DNA of 64,000 bases from DAOPYU01 sp942493245 (GTDB lineage Bacteria > Sumerlaeota > Sumerlaeia > UBA8349), in contig OW818685.1 of the NCBI GenBank assembly GCA_942493245.1, forward strand, positions 4,960,001 to 5,024,000, given 5' to 3'. This document shows positions 1-10,200 of this stretch, piece by piece; positions within the stretch are counted from its first letter, which is position 1; each line of letters opens with the position of its first letter. The translations under genes were made by a program, and so were the position numbers. Under the pieces are notes generated by a model. It was not told the origin of the DNA and ran no database searches. It saw nothing but the letters and a program-made list of their open reading frames with translations.

Positions 1-3000
1 CACATCCAGCGGATTGAGCGTACTCGTCGTCGCGCCACTCCAACCCGCGAACTGGTACCCAGCCGCAGGCGTCGCCATCAACGTCACCGTCGTGCCATGC
101 GCATAGGCCGCCTGGTCCGGCGACTTCGTCACCGAGCCGTTGACCGCCTCAACCACCAGCGCGTACTCGTTGGCCGCAAACGTCGCCGTCAGCGTCTTCG
201 TCGAATCCATCACGACATCCAACGGATTCTGCGTGCTCGTCGTCGCACCGCTCCAACCCGTGAAGCTGTACCCGACCGCAGGCGTCGCCGTCAGCGTCAC
301 CGTCGTCCCGGCCGCATAGGAAACCTGGTCCGGCGACTTCGTCACCGAGCCTTCGCCCACCACGGCCACCGTCAGCGCATACCCATCCACCACGACATCC
401 TGCTCGAACGTCGCCGTCAGGGCCTTCGCCGAATCCATCGTCACCACCAGCGGGTTGACCGTGCTCGTCGTCGCGCCGCTCCAACCCGTGAAGTGGTAGC
501 CGTCCGCCGCCGTCGCCGTCAGCGTCACCGTCGTACCCGCCACATAGGTCGCCTGATCCGGCGACTTCGTCACCGAACCTTCGCCCACCACGGCCACCGT
601 CAACGCGTACTCATTCGCCGGCCCTTGGACCAACACACCCTCGGAACTGTCGGACCACGCTCCGATGTTGCCCACCTGGTCGAACGCGCACACGCGGCTA
701 TACACCGTCGCGCCCAGCGGACAGACCAGCGTCTTCTCGAGTGTCGAGGAGGTCACCGCTCCGTCAAACAGATCCGACGCACCAGCCGCCGTCCCGATCT
801 GGACCAGATAACCCGCCACACCACTCGACGGATCCGGATCCACAGCCGCAGCCCACGTGAACTGCACTTCCGCGTCCAGCGACACGGTCTCGGCCGACAC
901 CGGCGCCGCCATCGTCTCCGGAGCCACCTGGTCCACCAGGACCGCCGTGCTCGGACCGATCTTCACATTGCCGTTGCCCGCGATGTCCACACAAGCGGAG
1001 GGGTTGATTTCCAGCGACACAAACCCATTGCCCGCGAGACCGGAAACCTGAACCACATAATGCCGCTTCGAAATCACAGACGTTGCCGAAGATTGATTGT
1101 CTTCAACGGTCTCGGCAACCGAAACACCCGCGTACGTAATCGTACCGGAGAGGTTGACCACCAGACTGCCGGTCGAAGCGTCGGTAAACCCGAACACATC
1201 CTCCCCAAACACCACGTCAAACGCCACCTGCGTGCCCGACGTCGGGTTACCGTCCACCGGCGCCACCGTACCAGCCGGAGGCGTCGAATCGGCAATAAAG
1301 TTCGCCCCGATCGTCGTGTCCGCATCCATCACCAGCGTCAGCGGATTCGTCAACTCCAGACCCTCCGGGACATTGCCCGTCCAGCCGGTGAAACCGAAAT
1401 ACGTGTTCGCCGTCGCCGTCACGGTCACCGTCGTGCCCAGCGTGTAGGACGTCTGTTCCGGCGACACCGCCAAAACGCCACCTTCAATCGGGTTCGCCAC
1501 CAACGCCAAAACATACGTCGGAAGCGCTTCGAAATTCGCCGTGACCGTCTTGTTGGCGGTCATTGTCACTGTCACCACCGTCTCGGTGCTCGTGACATCG
1601 CCCGTCCAGTTCAAGAACCGATACCCCTCGCGCGGCGTCGCCGTCAGCGTCACCGTGGTGCCATTCTCATACACGTTCCCAGCCGGGGCCAGAACCACAT
1701 CGCCGCGGTTGGCGGGATTCACGTTCACCGCCAACGCCGAGAAGTCGTAATCGCCACTCTCGAACGAATAGTTGCTGTACACCTGGTCGGCAGTCAAAGC
1801 GCCGTCATGGAACCGCACGGCAGCCAGCGCGCCCGAGAACCACCAACCCGTTGCATTGGCATTGAGGCCGTCGGCAGCATCGCCCGTCGAGCCACCCAGG
1901 AAAACCGGCATCGCTTCATTGTCCGCCGGACCGTGAATCGCCAGATTCATCGTCCGGCTGTTGTTGAACTGACCGTCCACATAAACGCTCAACGGGCTGT
2001 TGGCGCCACCCGCATACGTGATGGCCACATGGTGCCACGTCCCCTGCGCCGGCGGCGCGGCATTCAGGAAACCGAGGTCGCCATTACCCCATCCGCCAAA
2101 CGCTCCCCAGTTGGGCGCAGTTCCATAGATGAAGGCCGCATTCTTGCTGTCTTCACCCCGGTTGCTCCACATCACCACCTGTTCTTCGTAGCCAACCGAA
2201 GGATCGTACACCCACGTCTCGAGCGACCAGTCGCTGTTGCCCGTAAACGCGGCAGTGGTGAGGAAATTGGACTTCAACCACTTTTGATCGGCAAACTTGA
2301 CCGCCTTCACACCCTGAACAGATTCCACATTGGGATACTTGTCCCCCGCCGGGTTGATAAACTCTCCGCCCAGCGTTCCGGTGTTCGGCCACGTCTGCGT
2401 CGTGTCCGCCGTCAAATCTTTCGCGTTCAGGTTGACCAGCAGATCGCCCGCCGCCGTCAGCGCTTCGGGCTTGCTGCCCATCGCCAGCAACGTGACCGAC
2501 GGAGTGACCGGGCTGTCGGTGTTGAAAGCCAATTGCGCCTTCAGAAGCCCGACGGTGGTCGTGTCGCACACCACCTCGACCGAACGCGAAGCGCCCGGCG
2601 CCAACGGCGTCGCATCGAAGTCCAGAACCTTGAACTGATCCGAAGCGGCGCCCGTGAGCGACACCGACGGCGTGTTGAACGTCAGATCACCCGTTCCATT
2701 GTTCTTGATCACAACCGTCTGAGCCGGACTCTGTCCCGCCTCGGGAGCGATCACGCCAAAATCCAGAGACGCGGGCGAGGGTTTCGAAATCGCCAGTAAG
2801 GAACTGAGGTAGGAAGCCTTCTCGGCATCGTAGTTCCCCTGAACCTGCTCGGCCGTCAACAGGCCGCCGTGGATGCGAACCTTCGAAATCGAGCCGGTAA
2901 ACCACTGCTCGCTCCCGTTCGCCGCCAACCCCGTGGCATCGCCACCCGTCGAACCGCCCAGAATCACCGGCATCGCCTGATTATCGGCTGGACCATGGAT

Positions 3001-3627
3001 CGCCAGATTTTTCGTGGCCTGGTTGTTCTGTTTGCCATCCACATAGACGGTCAACGCCCCATTGGCCCCACCGGCATAGGTGAACGTGATGTGGTGCCAG
3101 ATCCCCGCAGCCGGGGCAATGGCGTTGGCATACCCGATGTCCCCAGCGCCCCAGCCCGCAAAAGCGCCCCAGCCAGAGGCTGTACTGTAACAGCAAGCCG
3201 CATTCCGGTTCTCTTCGCCGCGGTTCGACCAGGTAAGCATCCCCTCATCTCCGCCAATGGACGGATTGAGCGCCCAGAGTTCCACCGACCAGTCGCTGTC
3301 GCCGGTGAAATCCGCTGTGGCAAGGAAATCCGACTTCAGCCAGGCGTTATCGGCAAACGTCACCGCCGACACACCCAACACACTCTCGACCACCGGATTC
3401 TTGGTCGAGGTGCCGAATGTTCCTCCCAAGGTTCCCGCATTCGTCCAACTCGACAACTCGCCCACCGTTAACGTAGTGGAATCGAGGTTGACAAGCAGGT
3501 CGCCTGCGGCGGCCACTTCGGCCTGAGCCGTCGAAGCGCAGATGCCGCTCATCAGCACCAATCCGCACACCAACAGACACAGCCGTCTGAAAAAACCACC
3601 GTACTGCACATTTCCTTTTACTGACAC
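1..3627 (-). CDS. Giant secreted LamG / choice-of-anchor / InlB-repeat protein (3' end outside window)
   Basis: An uninterrupted minus-strand reading frame runs off the left edge with about 1,209 codons visible. I place the start at GTG 3627 because AAGGAGGT lies at 3640-3633 and a signal peptide follows (RRLCLLVCGLVLMSGICAS). Visible order: LamG/concanavalin-like domain (about residues 30-270), HYDIN-like choice-of-anchor-D domain (about 278-385, SLDFGVIAPEAG), second LamG domain (about 390-625), two InlB-type repeats (about 630-775), an Ig-like segment beginning DSTPPAG, a fibronectin-III-like segment, then at least three near-identical InlB repeats (FTGWSGATTST). It is probably an extracellular or surface adhesin/glycan-binding protein. 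It has no catalytic motif in the visible part. The long plus-strand Arg/His-rich frame over it is an antisense shadow. Confidence 0.85.
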   Translation of the reverse strand, partial: MSVKGNVQYGGFFRRLCLLVCGLVLMSGICASTAQAEVAAAGDLLVNLDSTTLTVGELSSWTNAGTLGGTFGTSTKNPVVESVLGVSAVTFADNAWLKSDFLATADFTGDSDWSVELWALNPSIGGDEGMLTWSNRGEENRNAACCYSTASGWGAFAGWGAGDIGYANAIAPAAGIWHHITFTYAGGANGALTVYVDGKQNNQATKNLAIHGPADNQAMPVILGGSTGGDATGLAANGSEQWFTGSISKVRIHGGLLTAEQVQGNYDAEKASYLSSLLAISKPSPASLDFGVIAPEAGQSPAQTVVIKNNGTGDLTFNTPSVSLTGAASDQFKVLDFDATPLAPGASRSVEVVCDTTTVGLLKAQLAFNTDSPVTPSVTLLAMGSKPEALTAAGDLLVNLNAKDLTADTTQTWPNTGTLGGEFINPAGDKYPNVESVQGVKAVKFADQKWLKSNFLTTAAFTGNSDWSLETWVYDPSVGYEEQVVMWSNRGEDSKNAAFIYGTAPNWGAFGGWGNGDLGFLNAAPPAQGTWHHVAITYAGGANSPLSVYVDGQFNNSRTMNLAIHGPADNEAMPVFLGGSTGDAADGLNANATGWWFSGALAAVRFHDGALTADQVYSNYSFESGDYDFSALAVNVNPANRGDVVLAPAGNVYENGTTVTLTATPREGYRFLNWTGDVTSTETVVTVTMTANKTVTANFEALPTYVLALVANPIEGGVLAVSPEQTSYTLGTTVTVTATANTYFGFTGWTGNVPEGLELTNPLTLVMDADTTIGANFIADSTPPAGTVAPVDGNPTSGTQVAFDVVFGEDVFGFTDASTGSLVVNLSGTITYAGVSVAETVEDNQSSATSVISKRHYVVQVSGLAGNGFVSLEINPSACVDIAGNGNVKIGPSTAVLVDQVAPETMAAPVSAETVSLDAEVQFTWAAAVDPDPSSGVAGYLVQIGTAAGASDLFDGAVTSSTLEKTLVCPLGATVYSRVCAFDQVGNIGAWSDSSEGVLVQGPANEYALTVAVVGEGSVTKSPDQATYVAGTTVTLTATAADGYHFTGWSGATTSTVNPLVVTMDSAKALTATFEQDVVVDGYALTVAVVGEGSVTKSPDQVSYAAGTTVTLTATPAVGYSFTGWSGATTSTQNPLDVVMDSTKTLTATFAANEYALVVEAVNGSVTKSPDQAAYAHGTTVTLMATPAAGYQFAGWSGATTSTLNPLDV

Positions 3628-3649
3628 TGCTGACCTCCTTATACCGCTG

Positions 3650-4257
3650 AATGATGACGCCGTGACCCCCTCCACTCCTGCAAAACAATAAACAGAAGAC
3701 TACCGGGGCTACACAGACCAATGCTTCCAGCCCGTTTCACGACCAATAATAAAATAACCGATCGCCCCTCAAGACGCAACTGTTATCTCGATGCCCATGT
3801 ACTAAAATCCGCTCCAGATGAAACCCGCCCATCGGCATGCGATAGGATTATCGGTAATAATTAAGCGAAAATAAGCGCTTTATCCTCCTTTCGACACAGG
3901 AACCGATCCTATTCAAAAAAAAGGGGACAGCCCCTTGCAGGGGCCTCTTGAACTGATATAAATATATTTTGCTTCAGGACTGACAATAAATCAGTTGAGC
4001 CTTCTTTTCTTTCTCAATTTTCCGCGCAAAAATAAACGAAACCGATCATATCGAAGAATCTACAGGTTTTCAGAAACCGGAAGGAGAAAGAATCGTTCAA
4101 AGCGGCCCATTGAACAACCTCAACTACTTTGAAATCAGCATTATGCGGAAATCAAATTTCCGGAACAGGCCATACGCTTACCGGAAAGGCAAAATCTCTC
4201 CAGAACGCCTCCTGAAGACCGCTGATCTTCCTTCCAGAACCACCGCGAACTTGCGTC
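3650..4257. other. Gene-free, A+T-rich upstream region
   Basis: About 600 bases between the giant secreted gene and the first MITE copy. The stretch 3700-4160 is clearly richer in A+T than the coding DNA around it and probably carries the promoter of the leftward gene. I could not assign convincing -35/-10 boxes, and the short frames here have no family resemblance. Confidence 0.5.
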
Positions 4258-4475
4258 AACGTCTCGCGGTAGAGAGTCGGGAACGAGTCTTTTCTTCTTG
4301 TGTTATGGGGCAAACGGTTTTGACTCGGTCCCCTTGGGGGTGAGGTTTTCTTACTGCGCCAATCAGGAGATTGTCGCTCCCGGGAACCCATCTTTCCCTT
4401 GAGAAAAAACCTTCTGGGCGGGCGGGCGTCCCGCCCTCCTGAAAGAAAATCAGTATCCCGTGGAAAACGCATCTG
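4258..4475 (+). repeat. MITE copy A (degenerate)
   Basis: Copy of the ~228-bp MITE family (best copy 14218-14445). The left inverted repeat is decayed (CGCGGTAGAGAGTCGGG against CGCGGTTGAGGACGG). The central hairpin at 4357-4376 carries one mismatch, and the G+C hairpin near 4418-4438 is intact. The right terminus is too degenerate to place exactly. Confidence 0.7.
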
Positions 4476-4478
4476 TTC

Positions 4479-4612
4479 GTCATCCCCGCGAAAGCGGGGA
4501 CCCAGAGGCGGGAGAACAACGAAAATGGAGAAAACATCAGGGAAATCGGGTTTGAAACCGGGTCGCCCCAAATCTGGGTTCCCGCTTGCGCGGGAATGAC
4601 GGAAAGGGAAAA
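4479..4612. repeat. Paired inverted repeat of the CGTCATCCCCGCG type (copy 1)
   Basis: CGTCATCCCCGCGAAAGCGG opens the element and the inverted counterpart, ending CGCTTGCGCGGGAATGACGG, closes it about 134 bases later. Each arm is itself a hairpin (CCCCGCGAAAGCGGGG and CCCGCTTGCGCGGG). The same arrangement recurs at 57408-57532. This short palindromic motif is widespread in bacterial intergenic DNA. Confidence 0.75.
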
Positions 4613-4786
4613 AATCCCGGAAACGACAGGTATTCGCTGATTCCTTTTGGCAATTGCTATAGGATGAAGATATTCACGCGGATTTCTGCGGTTGTCTCCA
4701 TGCGCGTCGGTAAAAAGCGTGAGAGCGGTACCCACTCACTCCATCCTCGCTACCGAACCGTCCACTTCGTCCAATCCTTGTCCGCA

Positions 4787-4839
4787 AAAAGAGACTCGGG
4801 GGAGAAGCCCTTGTCAGGCCTCGCCCCCGAGTCTCTTTT
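4787..4839 (-). terminator. Intrinsic terminator of the leftward cytochrome gene
   Basis: A perfect 16-bp stem (4787-4802 with 4824-4839, AAAAGAGACTCGGGGG) closes a 21-nt loop. Read leftward it is followed by a T run (TCTCTTTTTGC). It lies about 105 bases past the stop codon at 4945. Confidence 0.8.
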
Positions 4840-4890
4840 CAATTTCCAGATCTTGCTTTTTCTCAGTCTGACCGATTGTCAGATCCGCCA

Positions 4891-4920
4891 TTTGGGCGGG
4901 AGGCAAGCCTCCCGCCCAAA
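4891..4920. repeat. Perfect 30-bp palindrome
   Basis: TTTGGGCGGGAGGC pairs perfectly with GCCTCCCGCCCAAA around an AA loop, 25 bases past the stop codon at 4945. It could be a first transcription or mRNA-stability hairpin ahead of the terminator at 4787-4839, or a REP-like repeat. Confidence 0.7.
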
Positions 4921-4944
4921 CTCGTTACCGCCTTTCCCCGTGTC

Positions 4945-7206
4945 TTACGCCCCGGGGTTGATCACGATCGGCTGAACCGGCGTCTTGGGCAGGATTTTCA
5001 GCTTCGACACCAGAGCCGGGTCGAGGAACGCAGCGCCTTCCACCACTCCGGACTTGGTCTGGAGGATGTTGATGCCGCCCGACTTCGTCGGGGCGCCCGT
5101 CGCCGCGTCGTAACCCGCGTAGAAGTAGCCCGAAACGCCCGCCTGGCCATACACCTTCGTGATCGCCACGCGCTTCGAGTTCGCCGCAGGCTGCGCCTTG
5201 ACAACCATCGCCGTCGCCGAGCCCGCCGTGCCAACCGCGCCACCCACCAGCGCGCCGTTGACCTTCTTCGCCGTCGCCTGGACCAGCACCAGGTCCTTCG
5301 ACGACTGGATCAGGCCCACGCGCAGGTTGCCGCCCGCCACCGTCACCTTGTCGATCGCGCCCACGAGCTCGTCCGCCACCAGCGGGCCGCCCGAGACCGT
5401 GATGGCATTGAGCGCGCTGCCCTGGATCGAGCACGGGGTCGCTTCGGCCGGAGCCGACGTCGTGTTGCCCACCTGCAGTTCGTTGACCACCACCGGCAGC
5501 GAGCCGATCGCGCCCAGACTCGTCCGCGTCGCCTTAGCGGCGTCCTTGTACGTCTTCGACGCCACGTTGAGCAACTTGATCGGCTGAGCCGTCGTCGCGG
5601 TCGAGCCGACTTCCTCGACCACCGCGCCCGTCACCTTGATGGACATCGGCGTCGTACCCGCGCTCGTCGTCTGGATAAACGTGCGAGCGTACAGACCCGC
5701 GCCCGAGTCCTTCGTCGCCGCGATCGAGATCGAGCCGAACTCGTTCGCCGTCAGGAACGTCACCGACTTGGCCGAAACCGACTTGGCCAGGTCGCGCACG
5801 ACGAGAGCCAGCACCGGCACGTCGAACGCCAGCGTCTTGACGCTGCCGTTGACCCGCAGCACCGGAACCTGCGTCACGCTCGTCAGGTAGTAGATCCCCT
5901 TGCCCGCGTTGTCCACCGCGTTCGAGGGCATCTTCTTCAGCAGCGCGATCTTGATCGTACCCGGGTTCGAACCGGCAATCGTCGGCTCAAACGTCAGGTC
6001 GTTCGACGCGCTGCGAACCAGCGTGTAGCCCTTGCACGTCACCTTGTAGTTCGCAGCCGCGAACAACTCGGGCGATACCGCAGCCGTCACAGCAGCGCTC
6101 GGAGCGCTCGCCGTGCCCTCTGCATCCACCGCCGTCACCGTGTAGGCATACGCCACGCCCGGAAGCGCCGAGTCGTCAATAAACGTGTTCGTCCCGGCAC
6201 CGGCCAACGCGTCCGCTGCGCTCAAAGGCCAACTGACCGCAGGGCCGCCGTCCAGAGCCCGCGTCACGACATAGCTCGCCGCGCCCGCGACCACCGGCCA
6301 CGACACCTGGACCCGGTAAGAGTTCCCCGTCGCCGTCACACCCATCGGCGGAGGCGGACCCGAATAGACCTCGAACTTGCCGGTCAGAGTCTTGTACGCA
6401 GCCGTAACCGTGTACGGGAACGAAGCGGACGTCGAGAGGGTCGTTGCGCCATCCAGCCAGGCGACAAACGCCCAACCCTCAGCCGCGACCGCGTTCAGCG
6501 TCAACTGCGTCCCAACCGTGTACGAGACCGCCTCGGGCGTCTTCGACACCGTGCCCGCGTTGGCCGGATCGGCCACCAGCGTCACCGTGTATTGACCCGC
6601 CGCCAACTGCTCGAACTTGGCCGTGAAGACCTTGTCCTCCGCTCCCACGGTATGCGCATAGGACGCAGCCGTCGAAACGGTTGTGGCTCCATCCAGCCAT
6701 CCCTTGAAGATCCAGCCCTCAGCCGGAACGGCCAGAATCGTCACTGTCCGTCCCACCACATAGGAGGCCCGGTCCGGGCTCTTCGACACCGTGCCGCCAT
6801 TGGCCGGATCGGCCACCACGGTCACCGTCTGGTAATTCTCCTCGACGATCCACGCCGGCGGGTAAGCCTCTTTGTAGGGCGTGCCCGTCAACTTCTCATA
6901 CGAACGCTGCAACACCGCCGCCGAGAACGGACCATTGTGGATACCCTTGCTCTTGTCCTTAGCGATCAGGTTGTAGTTGTACAGCGCGCCCCGCTGATCC
7001 TGGGTCAACGCCTTCCAGTCCGAGCTTCCGATGCTGATCACGCCCGATTCCTGATCCAGCGATGTGCCCGGAAGCTTCACGAGTTCGGCGCTGAGAACCG
7101 CCAGAAGACCCTTCACTTCCGTCTGCACACCCTCGATCGTCCCGTTGCCGTTGTAGTCGCGCCCCGAGCCGGAATCCGGTCCGTTGTGGTCAAACCCGGA
7201 TGGCAC
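4945..7206 (-). CDS. C-terminal part of the multihaem secreted protein (frame -1 relative to 7113-12056)
   Basis: This open frame of 753 codons has only a weak GTG at 7206 inside the upstream gene, with no ribosome-binding site or signal peptide. Its first residues (PSGFDHNGPDSGSGRDYNG) continue the ninth haem site of the upstream frame, so I read it as the downstream part of the same polypeptide. It carries an EF-hand-like segment (DYNGNGTIEG), a helical region typical of the end of multihaem proteins (to about residue 150), InlB-type repeats (about 155-320), a fibronectin-III-like domain (about 330-410) and a C-terminal region of about 330 residues that I do not recognise, ending VINPGA. 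A palindrome and an intrinsic terminator follow. Confidence 0.85.
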   Translation of the reverse strand: MPSGFDHNGPDSGSGRDYNGNGTIEGVQTEVKGLLAVLSAELVKLPGTSLDQESGVISIGSSDWKALTQDQRGALYNYNLIAKDKSKGIHNGPFSAAVLQRSYEKLTGTPYKEAYPPAWIVEENYQTVTVVADPANGGTVSKSPDRASYVVGRTVTILAVPAEGWIFKGWLDGATTVSTAASYAHTVGAEDKVFTAKFEQLAAGQYTVTLVADPANAGTVSKTPEAVSYTVGTQLTLNAVAAEGWAFVAWLDGATTLSTSASFPYTVTAAYKTLTGKFEVYSGPPPPMGVTATGNSYRVQVSWPVVAGAASYVVTRALDGGPAVSWPLSAADALAGAGTNTFIDDSALPGVAYAYTVTAVDAEGTASAPSAAVTAAVSPELFAAANYKVTCKGYTLVRSASNDLTFEPTIAGSNPGTIKIALLKKMPSNAVDNAGKGIYYLTSVTQVPVLRVNGSVKTLAFDVPVLALVVRDLAKSVSAKSVTFLTANEFGSISIAATKDSGAGLYARTFIQTTSAGTTPMSIKVTGAVVEEVGSTATTAQPIKLLNVASKTYKDAAKATRTSLGAIGSLPVVVNELQVGNTTSAPAEATPCSIQGSALNAITVSGGPLVADELVGAIDKVTVAGGNLRVGLIQSSKDLVLVQATAKKVNGALVGGAVGTAGSATAMVVKAQPAANSKRVAITKVYGQAGVSGYFYAGYDAATGAPTKSGGINILQTKSGVVEGAAFLDPALVSKLKILPKTPVQPIVINPGA

Positions 7207-10200
7207 TCATCCGTGGCACAGCTCGTCGCCACGGTCGAGGTGGTGCTGCCGTCCTGAAGTTTCAGGTTGATCTGGAACGTGTGATCCCCGATCAACGTGG
7301 GATTCATCACCCCTTCCTGAGGCGGCGTGCCCTGGTGGCACTCGACACAGGTGTTTTCCGTCGCGCGGTAGTGCACACTCGTACCAATCGTGAAGGTTGT
7401 GCCCCAGTCGTACGCCGACGAACCCAGCATGACATCCGCCATCGGGCCGTAGTGCGAACCGCGATAGCTCCCCTTGACCGGGTCATTGGTCACATTCGGA
7501 TCGGCGATGCGCGAGTTGTGGCAATTGGCGCACAGATTACCCGTACCCCGGTCGAACACCAGCTTGTTCGGCAGGGTCACCGGCGCCACCGTGCGCAACT
7601 GGCCGGGATTTTGAGCGTTGTGCGGGTCGTGGCAGGCCACGCAGGTAATGCCACTGTCGGGCATGCTCGAAACCGCCGCGGCGCCATTCACCTTGATTTC
7701 CACAAAGCCCTGAGCCGAGTGACACGTCTGACAACCCGTCCGCACCGCCTCTTCTTCAAGGAAAGCGCTGTGGCCCGAGTTCTTCCACTCATAGGTCTTC
7801 ATGTGGTGAGTCGGAGCGTCGTGGCAATACGCGCACACCTTCGCATCGTATGCCGCGCCACCCGAGATCTTCGCCGGGTCGCCCTTGTGCTGGCTGCCCG
7901 GACCGTGGCACGACTCGCACTGGATGTTGCCCATCTTCTGCAAGCCCGCCGGCAGACTGTCCCAGTTGTCCTTATTGTTGTCAGCGGCGTCCTGGATCAG
8001 AACCGGAATCTGCTCGATGTCAAACCCGAGCGCGGTCGCGACTTCAAAGAAGTTGTTGTCCCCCGTTGAAGCGCTCCCAGCCCACGTCCCGACAGCATGG
8101 CAGTTCAGGCACGACGTCTTGTAATAGTTCCCCTGCTCGCCATTGAGGAACTCCGTGAGCAGGTTGGCGTGTCCCGTCAGAGCGAACTCGTCTCCCTGCT
8201 CCGAGTGGCAGGCGATACACGAAGGCGAACCGCCGGCCATCCCCTGGAACTTCGCCGCCGTGAATGCGATCTGCGTTGTCGTGGTCGGGTTGGATGCCAG
8301 ATCCTTCGGAGTCAGCGTCAACACATACTGCCCCTCGACCGTGGCATGCCACTTCAGGATGGACCCGAGATCCCCCACCGTGGCGTCAATCACCGCAGCC
8401 CCGGCGGACGGTTCGGTCTGGACCGCCCAGTTGTAACCCGAGATCGCCTCCTCCGAACCTTCCTTCGGAATCGCCTTCAGATAAACGATCTTGTTCAACC
8501 CGACCGTGTCAATCCCCGGAGCGACCACGTTGAAGATGTCCTTCTTCTCCGGATCCGAAGCCACAGCCATGATGTCGCCCGGCGTCACCGCCAGATTCTC
8601 GATCGTCGCTTCGGCGGGCGGTGGAACAGCCTTGAACTTCGCCGTCAAGGCCACATTCACCGTCCCCACCGTGTACTCGAACGACGCATTCGTCGAAACC
8701 GTCGTGGCGCCGTCCATCCAGCCGCGGAACGCCCAGTTGGTCGCTGCCGTCGCCGTCACGGTGACCTTCTCGCCTTCCGCATACCCTTCCTTGGCCGGCG
8801 CTTTCGCAACGGTTCCGCCATCGGTCGGATCCGCCACCACCGTCACAGTGAAGGTCGGAATCAGTTCGAAGTTTGCCGTGACCGTCTTGGCGGCGCTCAT
8901 GGTCACCTGAATCGAGACGTCCGTACCCGTCACGTCGCCGGTCCAGTTGACAAACCGATAACCCGCCGCCGGGACCGCCGTCAGCGTCACCACGGTTCCA
9001 GACTCATACGTCCCATCCACAGAAACAGGGTCGGCCAAAATCGAACCGGAACCCGCCCCGGAAGCAACATTCAGGGTCAGCGGAACCGGACCCGATGCGC
9101 CTTTCAGCAGCAGATGTCCCCAACCCATTCCCAAGTCCCACGGGTCGGGAGCGCCGGGCGTCGTGCTCCACCACAGGCGAGTTTCGCGCCCGCTGCCATC
9201 GTTGTCCTGCACCTGGACATCGAAACCAACCGTGGCGCCATCCGCCGGCGAACCAAAAGCGCTCTTGAGAAGACGGAACTCGATGACATAACCGCCCGCG
9301 CGCGTGGCCGCAGCAGCCGACCAGGAATCGGCGCCGCCCCGGCCTTCAAAATCAGCCTGCAGGTTGCCACCCAGAACCGTGCCGTCCCACGTCAGGGCAA
9401 ACTGCCCGCCCGGCTGAATACGGCCATCGCTGTGATCGTGGTCCATGTCGAAGAAAATCTCGACCGTGTCGTTTTCCCAGTTGTTAGCGGTGGCCGGATC
9501 GGACGCCATGACACTGTCGGTCACATCCGCGGCCACATAGATGTACTGGGCGTCGTGCATGATGTAGAACTGCGCGCTCAGGTCCGCCGCATCGGCGGGA
9601 GCCGTGTCCCCCGCAACCGTCAGGGTGGGTACATACGCCACTCCGGCCCATTCGCCATTGCCCAGCACACCGTCGAGCGTCGGAGCCGCACCCGCCTGTT
9701 CAGCCACCGCCTCGGGTTTGGTGACCAGCGCACACACCCACGTTTCGCCCTTGAACGTCCCGATCGGCGCCAGAATGATCGCCACCGCGCCCGCCTGAGG
9801 AGCGGCAAATCCAGAGAAGGTGAAACTGACGTTGTCCGTCGTCGTCACCTGGGTCGCCGTGCTGCCGTTGACACTCAACAGCGTGGCCACCACTCCGTCC
9901 ATCGGTTCGCTGAAAGTCACGCGCACCGAATCGATCGTTTCGACTTCCGCATCGGCATCAGGAGTCCGCGCGGAAAGGAACGCGGCGTTGGGAGGCGCAA
10001 TGGCCCAGAAATCATCAAAATACATCGCGCCAAAATTTCCGCCAGCCTGCAGCTGGAAATTCTGCACCTGCGTCCAGTCGCAGGGTTTCAGGGGATCTTC
10101 CGGGATGAACTGCGTCATCAGCACTTCATATTGTTGCCACTCGGTCGTCAAAGCGATATTGGCCGCCCGCGAGGAACCCGCCCACGCCGCGTCGTACGCC

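Noticed and set aside
97..2799. Long plus-strand open frame of about 900 codons
   Set aside because: The translation is Arg/His-rich with no domain. The opposite strand encodes a coherent LamG/InlB protein with start signal and signal peptide. It is a shadow caused by high G+C codon use.
3628..4257. Cyclic-di-GMP or other riboswitch upstream of the giant secreted gene
   Set aside because: I looked for GEMM-type conserved segments and found none; the region is simply A+T-rich.
4876..7257. Plus-strand open frame of about 790 codons
   Set aside because: Same Arg-rich shadow pattern over the coherent minus-strand C-terminal part of the cytochrome protein.
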